Counted from the stretch's first letter, positions 41,765 to 50,625 are shown. The stretch: DNA of 64,000 nucleotides from Ruminococcus flavefaciens (GCA_023662725.1 JAMPIL010000001.1:62001-126000), one strand, 5' to 3'. Notes: a model not told the origin generated them from the letters alone. Translations and numbers: made by a program.

Positions 41765-41802
41765 AAGCCTCGAAGCAATTATTGATAACTGCTTCGGGGC
41801 TT
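41765..41802. terminator. Hairpin between 6S-like RNA and the gene at 41881
   Basis: AAGCCTCGAAGCA (41765-41777) pairs with TGCTTCGGGGCTT (41790-41802) with a single T-G wobble. T-rich sequence on both sides allows bidirectional use. Confidence 0.65.
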
Positions 41803-41880
41803 ATTGTTAATATTTGATTACTCGCATAAATCAGAATTTATATTATTGAAATGATAATCATAATTATTGATTTACCTATT

Positions 41881-42249
41881 TTAAATTTCGTATAATAAAT
41901 AGATTTCAACAGTACTATATTGCCTTATCAATTCCTTATCCATGTTTGAAAGCTCTTGTTCTGGAAAATTAGCCACCAATGAGCAAAGATAAAGGTAAGC
42001 AGGACTGTACCTTTGAGAAAAACCCTCTCGTCCGAATTTACCTTGTATAATATCAAACTCATGCTGAATTTGACTGGTACTATTGCAGTCATGCAACTTC
42101 ACCACATTATCTAAATTATTTTTACTTGTATTGTCAATGATTGATTTAGCTGTATTAACTGCTACAAAAAGCCACTGGTCTAAATTTGTCAGTTTCTTTG
42201 GCTTGTCTTTCAGTTCTGCTTTTATATTGACATAAATTTCATTTTCCAT
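41881..42249 (-). CDS. Hypothetical protein
   Basis: 122 residues from the ATG (MENEIYVNIKAEL) with GAGGAAA 6 bases upstream; the frame is open further but without a site. It is a soluble, largely helical protein with a central SQIQHEFDIIQGKFGREGF segment and an acidic helical end. No family, signal peptide or catalytic motif recognised. It stands alone with a hairpin-rich leader (42250-42513). Confidence 0.55.
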   Translation of the reverse strand: MENEIYVNIKAELKDKPKKLTNLDQWLFVAVNTAKSIIDNTSKNNLDNVVKLHDCNSTSQIQHEFDIIQGKFGREGFSQRYSPAYLYLCSLVANFPEQELSNMDKELIRQYSTVEIYLLYEI

Positions 42250-42513
42250 ACTTAATTTCCTCATACATTCTGATTTATCGCAGTAAATTTCAGCGAGCAA
42301 AAGCAGACTGGTGTTCCGCAGAGAGTAACGAGCTTGCGAGTGGGAACGTGATATTCGATCAAGCTGGCTACAGCTTGAAATTCCAATTTATCTTAGTAAC
42401 AGTTATACATCAAAGCCATTAAACGCCATAGCACTTCTTACCGAAAATCATAAGTGCTATGGCGAAAACTTCTTTATGGACCGCCTGTCTTTAAGTTCGT
42501 CCTTTTTACATAA
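42250..42513. repeat. Hairpin-rich intergenic segment
   Basis: Two perfect inverted repeats: TCAAGCTG-GCTA-CAGCTTGA (42359-42378) and CGCCATAGCACTT (42424-42436) paired with AAGTGCTATGGCG (42452-42464). Between 42310 and 42350 GTTCC…GGAAC and CGAGC…GCGAG pairings are possible. The second repeat lies past the nrdG end (42514) and may act as its terminator, though its T run is weak. The rest looks like a dispersed intergenic element, but no second copy occurs in this window. Confidence 0.5.
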
Positions 42514-43014
42514 TTATGGTTTGATTTCAACTGCCCTGCCCTCTTTAAGACTTCTCTGACAGTCTATATAACGCTGGTTTGAGCTTCCACGGAATTTCAG
42601 ATTCCAATCCTTTTGCGACAAAATAAATTTTCCGTCTATAAGAAAATCCGTAACAGAAAGCAAATCGTTCCAGTGATTTTTTTCTCTGTTTTCGTAAAGC
42701 TCCTCAAAGGTATAGCCGGTGTAAGTGATTATATTTAATCCAATCGCTTTAATTTTTCTGCCAATATCCGCAAGTGCCTCCGCTTGACAAAAAGGCTCTC
42801 CTCCGCTGAAAGTTACACCGTCAAGCAGGGGATTTTTTTTTATTTTTTCAATAATTTCATCGGCTTCAACAATTTCTCCGCCGTTGAAATCATGCGTCTG
42901 AGGATTATGGCAACCCTCGCACTTATGAGGACAGCCTTGCGTAAAAATTGTAAATCTGATTCCTGGTCCATCAACAATAGAATCATTTACAGTTCCTGCG
43001 ATCCGTAATTTCAT
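42514..43014 (-). CDS. nrdG: Anaerobic ribonucleotide reductase activating protein NrdG
   Basis: 166 residues, radical SAM enzyme with the cluster motif GCPHKCEGC (CxxxCxxC) and the GGEPF motif that binds S-adenosylmethionine. It generates the glycyl radical on NrdD. It follows nrdD with a 12-base gap in the same transcript. Length and start (MKLRIAGTVNDSIVDGPG) are canonical. Confidence 0.96.
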   Translation of the reverse strand: MKLRIAGTVNDSIVDGPGIRFTIFTQGCPHKCEGCHNPQTHDFNGGEIVEADEIIEKIKKNPLLDGVTFSGGEPFCQAEALADIGRKIKAIGLNIITYTGYTFEELYENREKNHWNDLLSVTDFLIDGKFILSQKDWNLKFRGSSNQRYIDCQRSLKEGRAVEIKP

Positions 43015-43026
43015 TTTATTCTCACC

Positions 43027-45345
43027 TTAAATATTGTGCTTGACTCTATCATGTTCTTCGGAACGTTTTCCATTATTAAAACGATCAAGAGTTCCTACAA
43101 GATAGCCTGTGATTCGGCGGATTCTATCAAATGCAACAGCTCCGCTGTGCTCTTTTCTTCCGCAACACGGACACGTTTCGCCGATAATTCCAGTGTAACC
43201 ACAGCATGGATCTCGATCTACAGGATGATTTATAGCTCCATAACCGATTCCAGATTCTTTCATGCAGCGAACGATTTTTTCAAATGCCGAAAGATTTTCA
43301 AGCGGATCTCCGTCAAGTTCTATGTAGCTGATATGTCCGGCATTAGTGAGCTCGTGATATGGAGCTTCGATTTTGATCTTTTCAAATGCGCTTATAGGAT
43401 AATAAACCGGAACGTGGAATGAGTTCGTATAATAATCACGATCGGTAACTCCCTCGATAATACCAAATCTCTGTGCATCCATACGGACAAAACGTCCTGA
43501 AAGTCCCTCTGCCGGAGTTGCAAGAAGGGAGAAATTAAGTCCGGTTCTTTTAGATTCTTCGTCAATTCGCACTCTCATGGCAGTAATGATCTCCATTCCC
43601 AGCTCACGTGCTTCTTCGCTTTCACCATGATGAGCGCCAATAAGAGCTTTCAGCGCCTCAGCCAGACCGATAAATCCGACGGAAAGCGTACCATGTTTCA
43701 AAATCTCATCAACGGTGTCATCTGCTGAAAGCTTGTCGGAATCTATCCAGATTCCCTGTCCCATAAGGAAAGGATAGTTGCGTACACGCTTCTGGGACTG
43801 AATCCTGAAACGGTGCATAAGCTGATCTATAGCCAGATTCATCATATCTTCCAGCATTTCAAAGAATAAACCAACATTGTGATCGGCTTTTATAGCAAGT
43901 CTTGGTAAATTTATTGAAGTAAAACTGAGATTGCCTCTGCCTGTAACAATTTCTCTCGACGGATCATAATTGTTGCCGATAACTCTTGTTCGGCAACCCA
44001 TATAGGCGATTTCTGTATCAGGATTGCCCGGTTTGTAGTACTGAAGATTATATGGAGCGTCTATAAATGAGAAATTCGGGAAAAGTCTCTTCGCCGAAAC
44101 ACGGCAGGCAAGCTTAAAGAGATCGTAGTTCGGATCTTCCGGATTGTAATTGATACCCTCTTTGATCTTGAAAATATGAATCGGGAAAATCGGAGTTTCT
44201 CCGTTTCCAAGACCTGCTTCCTGAGCGAGAAGAACATTTTTTATGACCATTCTTCCCTCAGGAGACGTATCCGTTCCATAATTTATCGAGCTGAAAGGCG
44301 TCTGCGCTCCGGCACGGCTGTTCATTGTATTGAGGTTATGAATAAGCGCTTCCATAGCCTGATAAGTAGCTCTGTCCGTTTCTTTTTCAGCGTTTCTTGC
44401 TGCAAACTTCTGAATCTTTTCAGCAGTTTCCTTGTCCGCATGATCAAGGAGCAGTTCAAATTCCTTTTCCTTGTATCCGTTATCATTGGTTAAGATGGGA
44501 ATGAGATTATATTTTTCACGAATCTCTTTTTTAATTGAATCTGCAATTTCAAATTCATTTTCCGCTCCACCGATGAGGGACAGCGCTCTTGCGATATTCT
44601 GAATATATCTTGAAGCGTAGGTCTTTTTTACTCCGTCTGCCATAGCGTAATCAAACGTTGGAATACTCTGTCCGCCATGCTGATCGTTCTGATTGGACTG
44701 GATAGCAATACAGGCAAGAGCTGAATAGCTTGAAATATCGTTAGGCTCACGCAGATATCCGTGACCGGTCGAGAATCCATTGGTGAAGAGTTTTTTCAGG
44801 TCTATCTGCGAACAGGTAGTTGTCAAAGTATAAAAATCAAGGTCGTGAATATGTATATCACCTTCACGATGAGCTTTAGCGTGTTCCTCTTCAAGAACAT
44901 ACATCTCATAGTATTCCTTAGCAGAAACAGAGCCGTATTTAAGCATAGTTCCCATAGCCGTATCGCCGTCGATATTTGCATTTTCACGTTTTATATCGCT
45001 GTCTTTTGCCGAACTGAAAGTAAGTTCATTAAGAACGCACATAAGATTCGTTTTCATCTCTCGTGAACGTGTACGCTCATAGCGATAAAGAATATATGCC
45101 TTTGCGGTTTTAGCGTGTCCTTTTTCAATAAGAGTTTTCTCAACAAGATCCTGAATTTCCTCAACAGTAGGAACTTTGCCCTTGTTCTGCTCTTCATAGA
45201 TTCTGCAAACCTCAACAGCGGTATCAACAGCGGTATTGAAATCAGTTCCGCCGCATGATTGAGCTGCTCTGAAAATAGCGTTCGCAATTTTTTCTATGTT
45301 AAACGGTACTTTTCTTCCGTCTCTTTTAACAATATGAATTATCAT
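43027..45345 (-). CDS. nrdD: Class III anaerobic ribonucleoside-triphosphate reductase NrdD
   Basis: 772 residues. An N-terminal ATP-cone (~3-90) senses dATP/ATP. The catalytic ten-stranded barrel contains the conserved NMNSRAG-type segment (NTMNSRAGAQTPFSS). A C-terminal Zn site (DPCCGYTG…CPCCGRKE) and the glycyl radical loop RRITGYLVG (Gly ~747) complete the enzyme. It makes dNTPs without oxygen, fitting a strict anaerobe. An NrdR-box-like site lies in the leader (45363-45375). Confidence 0.97.
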   Translation of the reverse strand: MIIHIVKRDGRKVPFNIEKIANAIFRAAQSCGGTDFNTAVDTAVEVCRIYEEQNKGKVPTVEEIQDLVEKTLIEKGHAKTAKAYILYRYERTRSREMKTNLMCVLNELTFSSAKDSDIKRENANIDGDTAMGTMLKYGSVSAKEYYEMYVLEEEHAKAHREGDIHIHDLDFYTLTTTCSQIDLKKLFTNGFSTGHGYLREPNDISSYSALACIAIQSNQNDQHGGQSIPTFDYAMADGVKKTYASRYIQNIARALSLIGGAENEFEIADSIKKEIREKYNLIPILTNDNGYKEKEFELLLDHADKETAEKIQKFAARNAEKETDRATYQAMEALIHNLNTMNSRAGAQTPFSSINYGTDTSPEGRMVIKNVLLAQEAGLGNGETPIFPIHIFKIKEGINYNPEDPNYDLFKLACRVSAKRLFPNFSFIDAPYNLQYYKPGNPDTEIAYMGCRTRVIGNNYDPSREIVTGRGNLSFTSINLPRLAIKADHNVGLFFEMLEDMMNLAIDQLMHRFRIQSQKRVRNYPFLMGQGIWIDSDKLSADDTVDEILKHGTLSVGFIGLAEALKALIGAHHGESEEARELGMEIITAMRVRIDEESKRTGLNFSLLATPAEGLSGRFVRMDAQRFGIIEGVTDRDYYTNSFHVPVYYPISAFEKIKIEAPYHELTNAGHISYIELDGDPLENLSAFEKIVRCMKESGIGYGAINHPVDRDPCCGYTGIIGETCPCCGRKEHSGAVAFDRIRRITGYLVGTLDRFNNGKRSEEHDRVKHNI

Positions 45346-45362
45346 TGCCTATTACCTCCGAA

Positions 45363-45429
45363 CACAATATATAGTAGTCTCATTTCTGTCGTCATATATA
45401 AGTATAATGCAAATACGCCTGCTTGTCAA
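45363..45429 (-). promoter_or_regulatory. nrdD promoter with NrdR-box-like site
   Basis: On the minus strand TTGACA (complement of 45424-45429) and TATACT (complement of 45401-45406) are 17 bases apart. CACAATATATAGT (45363-45375) downstream of the start matches the NrdR box consensus ACACWATATCTWGT closely. A second, weaker ATATATA match overlaps the -10 (45394-45400), 27 bases away, not the usual ~31. Confidence 0.65.
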
Positions 45430-45557
45430 TTGTACAATTAAGCAGTAAAAAACGAACTTATCGCCAGTTTTTTTGGCTATTATCACCTAAAATTTGCTTT
45501 TAAAAATGGATTTTGGCGATATATCGTCATTTCAAAAACGCTTCAATGAAAAGCAAA

Positions 45558-45581
45558 CGCACCACTATATATTGTGGTGCG
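45558..45581 (-). terminator. Terminator hairpin containing an NrdR-like sequence
   Basis: CGCACCAC (45558-45565) pairs with GTGGTGCG (45574-45581); the loop TATATATT together with the stem spells CACAATATATAGTG on the minus strand, nearly the NrdR box seen at 45363. It lies 24 bases past the stop of the gene at 45605 and is followed by TTTGCTTTTC. Confidence 0.6.
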
Positions 45582-45604
45582 CAAAATCAAGTCAAGCCTT
45601 AAAA

Positions 45605-46471
45605 TTATGCTGTATGAGTTCTTATATAATCGCTTATCGCCTTATATGCCGACTCGCTCAATTCACCTGTTTCAGTGTTCCAATATTCTTCTGAAAGATT
45701 TCCCTCCGCCGATTTGAGCGCTGTATTTGTATCAATGCAGTAAACTCCGGTATTTTTTGCTAAATCAAGCAGACGGCTGTTATATTGATTTATCAGATCG
45801 TTATTAATTGTTTCCGCATTAATATAAACTGGAGGAAGCTGCATGATATAGATTTTGGTATCAGGCAGATAATTATGGAGACTATTCACAAGAGTTGTAT
45901 AAGCTGTTATCATTTCGTCCACACTTGATACTCCGATATCATTTCCAAGCATTATATATAGATTAGTCGGCTTTTTTAGCTGCATTGTCTGATAGACAGT
46001 TACAGTTCCGTAAGTTGATTCAACTTTTTGTTCGTTACACACAGCTGCCCCAAGCTGTTCGCTTCCTATAACATCTTTAAGCGATGTATGATCTGCCATT
46101 CTGATGAGTGTTGAATCCGTTATAAGGCAGCAGCTTTCAAGATAAGATACGTCAACTGCTTCGGACTGCGGTACGGGATTGGTTATTGACGTACTCCCCT
46201 GCTGTTCCGGTGTTTTTTCAGCTCCATCAGAAGGAACTTCTGTAGAATCATCCGCATCTTCATCGTCGGAATCAGGCTGTTCCTGTACAACGTTTTTTTC
46301 TGAGCCATCATTTAAAAAATCGTCATTCAAATTTGCTGCAAGCATATACAAGGCAAAACATCCGGCAAAGGAAAGCACAAAAATGACCACAAGAACTCCA
46401 AAATTGAACTTCACCCTTGGTCTGCCTCTTTTTTTATTTGATATATGCTGAACCGTTCTTTTCTTCGCCAT
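45605..46471 (-). CDS. Membrane-anchored degenerate SGNH-hydrolase-like protein
   Basis: 288 residues. A basic N-terminus (KKRTVQH…RGRPRVK) and one span (~23-45) anchor an extracellular domain behind an acidic linker (~50-100). The domain aligns in outline with the SGNH hydrolase at 22703: ITDSTLI in the place of GDS, MLGNDIG in the place of the GxND block. But the C-terminal DGxH block is replaced by GELSESAY, so the catalytic Asp/His pair seems lost. Likely a non-catalytic binding or scaffolding version. Confidence 0.75.
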   Translation of the reverse strand: MAKKRTVQHISNKKRGRPRVKFNFGVLVVIFVLSFAGCFALYMLAANLNDDFLNDGSEKNVVQEQPDSDDEDADDSTEVPSDGAEKTPEQQGSTSITNPVPQSEAVDVSYLESCCLITDSTLIRMADHTSLKDVIGSEQLGAAVCNEQKVESTYGTVTVYQTMQLKKPTNLYIMLGNDIGVSSVDEMITAYTTLVNSLHNYLPDTKIYIMQLPPVYINAETINNDLINQYNSRLLDLAKNTGVYCIDTNTALKSAEGNLSEEYWNTETGELSESAYKAISDYIRTHTA

Positions 46472-46655
46472 AAGTCCTCCTTAGTAAAAATCAGTTATCC
46501 TTATATATTATACCCTTTATTTGAATTTTTTGCAAGGCTTTTTTTATATTTTGTGCATTTTTCTTTTATAATAGTTTCTTAGCATTACTTGACAGATTAT
46601 AAAATGTATGATACACTTAAAAGTGTTAGCTAAAATTGATCATGAGGTAAAATTA

Positions 46656-46979
46656 ATGATAGGCGATATTGTTACAGTTAATATTGACAGACCACTCGGA
46701 AGCTATCATCCAAAATATAAGGATATGTATTATCTTATCAACTATGGCTATATCGAGGGAATTATTGCTCCCGACGGAGAAGAGCAGGACGCTTACATAC
46801 TGGGAGTAGATGAACCTGTTGAAAAATTCACAGGCAAAATTATTGCAATAATTCATAGATTTGATGATGTGGAAGAAAAATGGGTGGTATGCCCTGAAAA
46901 TATGTATTTTACTAAAGAAGAAATAATGGAACAAGTAAGATTTCAGGAAAAATACTATCAATCAGAAATTATAATGTAA
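46656..46979 (+). CDS. Short inorganic-pyrophosphatase-like protein
   Basis: 107 residues from the ATG with GAGG upstream (MIGDIVTVNIDRPLGSYHP). The words RPLGSYHP, YLINYGYIEG and DGEEQDAYILG align with the family I pyrophosphatase strands EIPxGS, NYGY and DGDPLDxxV. The protein lacks ~60 residues and the full set of metal-binding Asp of a real PPase. Small clostridial proteins like this are often annotated as pyrophosphatases without proof. Function uncertain. Confidence 0.75.
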   Translation: MIGDIVTVNIDRPLGSYHPKYKDMYYLINYGYIEGIIAPDGEEQDAYILGVDEPVEKFTGKIIAIIHRFDDVEEKWVVCPENMYFTKEEIMEQVRFQEKYYQSEIIM

Positions 46980-47038
46980 ATTATGATCAATACCGATTCT
47001 GATTTTTTTAATAAATCATATTTAACCAGGAGGTCATT

Positions 47039-47422
47039 ATGAAAATTGAACATATTGCAATGTATGTGAACGATTTAGAAACCGCCAAAGAGTTTTTTAT
47101 AAAATACTTTGATGCAACAGCAAATAATGAATATCATAATTCAAAAACTAACTTCCGCTCTTTTTTTCTTTCCTTTAACAACGGAACAAGATTGGAGATA
47201 ATGAATAAACCTAATATGCTTGATAACGAAAAAGATGTCAACCGAACCGGTTATATTCACATTGCATTCAGTTTAGGAAGTGCAGAAAAGGTTGACCGAT
47301 TAACCGCCAAGCTGTTATCCGATGGTTATGAGATAATTAGTGGTCCACGAACTACCGGCGACGGATATTATGAAAGCTCTGTGATAGGTTTTGAGGGAAA
47401 TCAAATTGAACTTACAATTTGA
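47039..47422 (+). CDS. Glyoxalase/VOC family protein
   Basis: 127 residues, one VOC module pair: IEHIAMYVNDLETAKEFF opens the first beta-alpha-beta-beta-beta unit (metal ligand His), followed by RLEIM (Glu), GYIHIAFSLG (second His) and the ending GNQIELTI (Glu). These four residues form the typical metal site of glyoxalase I and relatives. The substrate is unknown. Good AGGAGG site; follows the pyrophosphatase-like gene by 59 bases. Confidence 0.9.
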   Translation: MKIEHIAMYVNDLETAKEFFIKYFDATANNEYHNSKTNFRSFFLSFNNGTRLEIMNKPNMLDNEKDVNRTGYIHIAFSLGSAEKVDRLTAKLLSDGYEIISGPRTTGDGYYESSVIGFEGNQIELTI

Positions 47423-47462
47423 TTTCTGATACGAAACTTGTTACAATCTTTATTATTATCTC

Positions 47463-47491
47463 TTGCAATTTTATCAAAAATGAGATATAAT
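47463..47491 (+). promoter_or_regulatory. Promoter of the zinc-ribbon/pyrE pair
   Basis: TTGCAA (47463-47468) and TATAAT (47486-47491), 17-base spacer, 52 bases before the start at 47544. Confidence 0.7.
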
Positions 47492-47543
47492 AGATTATGG
47501 ATTTTTAATACCAATTTCTGGGACTTTCAGGAGGCGAATTAAA

Positions 47544-47897
47544 ATGATTTGCGGAAATTGCGGTAAACCTATGGTAAGCGGTGAATTCAGAATGAAGCAG
47601 AGAAGTGTAGATAAAGGATTTTACCGTGCCTACCCTGTTGCCGCATTCTATCATGAGAATGTAAAGCTCTGTGAAACTCCGCTCGACAAAACTCTTGGGT
47701 TTTACTGTACTGAATGCGGTACGCTCTCCGGATTTTTTCGGTATACCAAGCCTGTTAATTTCGCCGGAAGATTTAAAGCCGATCTTGATACGTCTATTGA
47801 CAAGCTTCCAACGAAAAAATGTCCTGAATGTGATACTGAAATGGATATTGATTATCCACGCTGTCCGGATTGCGGATTTGTTTTTGAAACGAAATGA
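47544..47897 (+). CDS. Zinc-ribbon protein
   Basis: 117 residues with CGNCGKPM at the N-terminus, a middle FYCTECGT pair, and a C-terminal CPECDTEMDIDYPRCPDCGF ribbon, so at least two zinc sites. No catalytic domain seen. It lies 30 bases upstream of pyrE and is probably co-transcribed. Role unknown; zinc-ribbon proteins of this kind often bind nucleic acids or partner proteins. Confidence 0.75.
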   Translation: MICGNCGKPMVSGEFRMKQRSVDKGFYRAYPVAAFYHENVKLCETPLDKTLGFYCTECGTLSGFFRYTKPVNFAGRFKADLDTSIDKLPTKKCPECDTEMDIDYPRCPDCGFVFETK

Positions 47898-47927
47898 GTT
47901 TATATACTAAACGGAGGTAAATTTAAA

Positions 47928-48584
47928 ATGACTTACAAAGAAAGTTTTATCAGATTTATGGTTGACTGCGGAGTTCTTACATTCGGTGAATTTACGCTTA
48001 AAAGCGGCAGAAAAGCTCCTTACTTCATCAACTGCGGAAATTATAAGACCGGAGCTCAGCTCGCTAAACTCGGCGAATATTACGCTGAATGCATACATGA
48101 AAACAACATTCCGGTTGAAACTCTTTTCGGACCTGCTTACAAGGGAATCCCTCTTGCCGTTTCGGCTGTTGTAGCTCTTAGCAATAAGTTCGGAATCGAC
48201 GTTTCTTACTGTTTCGACCGCAAGGAAGCAAAGGATCACGGCGAGGGCGGTATGTTCGTTGGAAAAACTCTTACGGACGGTGAAAAAGTCGTTATTATTG
48301 ACGATGTTATGACTTCCGGAAAGGCTCTGCGTGAGTCTATGCCTAAGTTAAAGTCTGCTGCTGATGTTGACGTAACCGGTATGGTCATCACTGTTGACCG
48401 TATGGAAAAAGGTACGAGTGAGCTTTCAGCCGTTCAGGAGGTAAAACGTGATTTCGGAGTTACGGTTTATCCTATTGTCACCATGGTTGATATCATTGAT
48501 GCTATTAAAAACGACATAGTTCCCGGTAAGGAATATCTTGATAAAATGCTTGAATACAGAAATACTTATGGTATTGCAGAATAA
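47928..48584 (+). CDS. pyrE: Orotate phosphoribosyltransferase PyrE
   Basis: 218 residues. The PRPP-binding motif VVIIDDVMTSGKAL and the flexible loop region FDRKEAKDHGEGG (catalytic Lys) are conserved. It makes OMP from orotate and PRPP in pyrimidine biosynthesis. No other pyr genes are nearby. Ends at a strong terminator (48620). Confidence 0.95.
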   Translation: MTYKESFIRFMVDCGVLTFGEFTLKSGRKAPYFINCGNYKTGAQLAKLGEYYAECIHENNIPVETLFGPAYKGIPLAVSAVVALSNKFGIDVSYCFDRKEAKDHGEGGMFVGKTLTDGEKVVIIDDVMTSGKALRESMPKLKSAADVDVTGMVITVDRMEKGTSELSAVQEVKRDFGVTVYPIVTMVDIIDAIKNDIVPGKEYLDKMLEYRNTYGIAE

Positions 48585-48619
48585 ATTAACATAAACCTTC
48601 TCATATGTTATAAATTTTT

Positions 48620-48655
48620 AGCCCGAAAAAGGTTTGATTGAACCGATTTCGGGCT
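48620..48655 (+). terminator. Terminator of pyrE
   Basis: AGCCCGAAA (48620-48628) pairs with TTTCGGGCT (48647-48655) with an inner GGTT/AACC; TATTTTTAT follows. Confidence 0.85.
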
Positions 48656-48747
48656 TATTTTTATATAACATTTTACTAAAACAAATCAAGATTTATTTGT
48701 GTTTCAATATAAAAGAACACTGGGATAAGTTACACGATGCGTAGAGA

Positions 48748-49130
48748 TTACATCTTCATAAAAATAAGATTAAACATTTCTTCGGTTAATCCATATCTTT
48801 CAAAAAATGTCTTCATTTCCTTTTCCACATCTTCAAAGCATAAATTATATTTCTCATAGAAATCCTCGCTTTTCCCGCATAGATACGAAAAAAAGTTAAA
48901 ACTGATAAGAAGATCATCTTTATTTTTTCCAGTACAATTGTAAAGCTCCTCAATAGCTTCGTAGATTTCACCATTGTCTATCATTTGGAGAAGCTCATCA
49001 GATTTCTCCTTTTTTTCAAATTATCTATTGACCATGATTCAGATGCCCCCACATCCTTACCAAAAATAAATTTCATTATAGCTGCAACCATTTGGTGAAT
49101 CTCCCGTAAAATGAAATCTTGTTCAAACAT
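48748..49130 (-). pseudogene. DUF6483-like protein split by a frameshift
   Basis: The start MFEQDFILREIHQMVAAIMKFIFGKD (49130; GAAAGG site upstream) and the later ELLQMIDNGEIYEAIEELYNC…EDVEKEMKTFFERYG part are in different frames. They meet at a run of seven A (minus strand) near 49010. Joined, they give a ~120-residue protein matching the DUF6483 pattern (FE.DYI.R.I…LIFGKD; L..LIDNGEI.EAE..L). Either a genuine frameshift, a sequencing error in the homopolymer, or slippage. Function unknown. Confidence 0.7.
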
Positions 49131-49315
49131 AATTTTGCCCTTTCTATCATCAAAAGATTTTACCAAATCATTCTTATAGAATATTGATTTTGTAGAATTA
49201 CATCGCAGCCATGAAAATATCAAAAAATCTGAAAATTTTTGTAAATAAATGTAATCCCCAATTTATCTTGCTATCCATTATACAGCAACTTCTTTGATTT
49301 GTCAAGCATAATATA

Positions 49316-49349
49316 ATAGTACCTCCAATCAGAAGATCGAAGGTACTAT
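49316..49349 (-). terminator. Terminator at the end of the fumarate/Hdr operon
   Basis: ATAGTACCT (49316-49324) pairs with AGGTACTAT (49341-49349), 33 bases past the transporter stop. The T run is best on the plus strand, so it may be bidirectional. Confidence 0.65.
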
Positions 49350-49381
49350 ATTTTAATTTATTAAATTTTATCAATACTCTC

Positions 49382-50590
49382 TTAGAAAAGCATTATCAAA
49401 AATTGTGAAACGAGTACGACCGAAATAAGTGCAACGGGATATGTTGCTGCGTAAGCTGAAGCAACATTTTCCGTTCCAGAGGTACTGATGAGTGTACCAA
49501 GAGCTGGAGTTGAGGTCATTCCACCTGTAAGTGAACCAAGATTATTGAATAAGCTAAGCTTGAGAACATATTTTGCAAACAAGAATCCAAGAACCATTGG
49601 TACGATTGTCATGATAATTCCGTAAATAAAATAAATAGCATCAAAATACTGAACAAATTTTGCTCCTCCTGCAACACCTGCACCGATAAGGAAGAACATC
49701 AAACCAAGTTCACGGAAAACTTTGAGAGTTGAATCCTTAGGCATTATAGAAATTTTCCCACATCTTCCAAAATGACCGAATATTAGAGAAACAAGCAAAC
49801 ATCCGCCTGTTGTTGAAAGAGAAAAGTTCTTAAACTTAAATGAACCTATAACAATACCTATAACAGCGGCAAGCGCAAATGGCATAATACCAAAATCATC
49901 CATTTCAATAAGCTTTCCGTTATACGCTTTTTTTCCCGATTTTGAATCGGCAACCACAAGTTTTTCACGTTCAGCTTTTATATCTGCTTTAAGGATCTTA
50001 GGTATAATCTGAACAAAAAGAACAACACCGATAACACCAAAAATATAAGCTATAGCATAACCTACTGAAACGATGCTTTGAAGCTCTTCTGTTCCCACGG
50101 CGTCTTTTGCGGCAGAGAATCCAGGGGTGCTTGTGAGAGCACCAGATAAAATTCCTGTAAGCATTGCAGTAAATTCATCATTTGAAAGATCAGTAAAGTT
50201 TCTGCCAACAAATATACATCCTGCGCAAGCAAGCCCGCCGCTTAAAATAATGATAACAGCAAGCACAACATATGACTTGAAATTTTTCTTAAAATTACCA
50301 AAAAAATTTGGTCCGGCGATAAAGCCTACTGCGGTAACAAAAAGAATAAGTCCAAGATTATCGACAATCTTCAACGCATTGGTCACAAAATCCGTATTAA
50401 TCTCATTGGAAAGGTCTTTATAGAAAAGGCAGCCGTAAATAAGAGCAACTATAAAAACTCCGGCTGTTCCAAGAGATACTCCTTTGATAGTGATTCTACC
50501 AAGTATATATCCCAGAGCCGCAATGGCGATTACTGAAACCATAAGGAAAGAAACACCATGAATCGAAAGGATTCCGTTAAAAAATTCCAT
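49382..50590 (-). CDS. AspT/YidE/YbjL-type membrane exchanger
   Basis: 402 residues; start at ATG 50590 (MEFFNGILSIHG). About ten hydrophobic spans in two inverted halves, each with the GALTSTPGF/GGMTSTPALG motif typical of the aspartate:alanine exchanger (AAEx) family. The TrkA-C regulatory domains of YidE are absent. As last gene of a fumarase-fumarate reductase operon it probably exchanges C4-dicarboxylates or aspartate, for example succinate out for fumarate/aspartate in (inference). A hairpin at 50626-50650 between frdA and this gene may reduce its expression. Confidence 0.85.
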   Translation of the reverse strand: MEFFNGILSIHGVSFLMVSVIAIAALGYILGRITIKGVSLGTAGVFIVALIYGCLFYKDLSNEINTDFVTNALKIVDNLGLILFVTAVGFIAGPNFFGNFKKNFKSYVVLAVIIILSGGLACAGCIFVGRNFTDLSNDEFTAMLTGILSGALTSTPGFSAAKDAVGTEELQSIVSVGYAIAYIFGVIGVVLFVQIIPKILKADIKAEREKLVVADSKSGKKAYNGKLIEMDDFGIMPFALAAVIGIVIGSFKFKNFSLSTTGGCLLVSLIFGHFGRCGKISIMPKDSTLKVFRELGLMFFLIGAGVAGGAKFVQYFDAIYFIYGIIMTIVPMVLGFLFAKYVLKLSLFNNLGSLTGGMTSTPALGTLISTSGTENVASAYAATYPVALISVVLVSQFLIMLF

Positions 50591-50625
50591 TTTTTTATCA
50601 CTCTGCTTTCTTTTATACAAATTTG

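Noticed and set aside
42250-42513. Riboswitch or T-box leader of the gene at 41881
   Set aside because: Hairpins are present but no conserved riboswitch core or T-box sequence (TGGNACCGCG) could be found.
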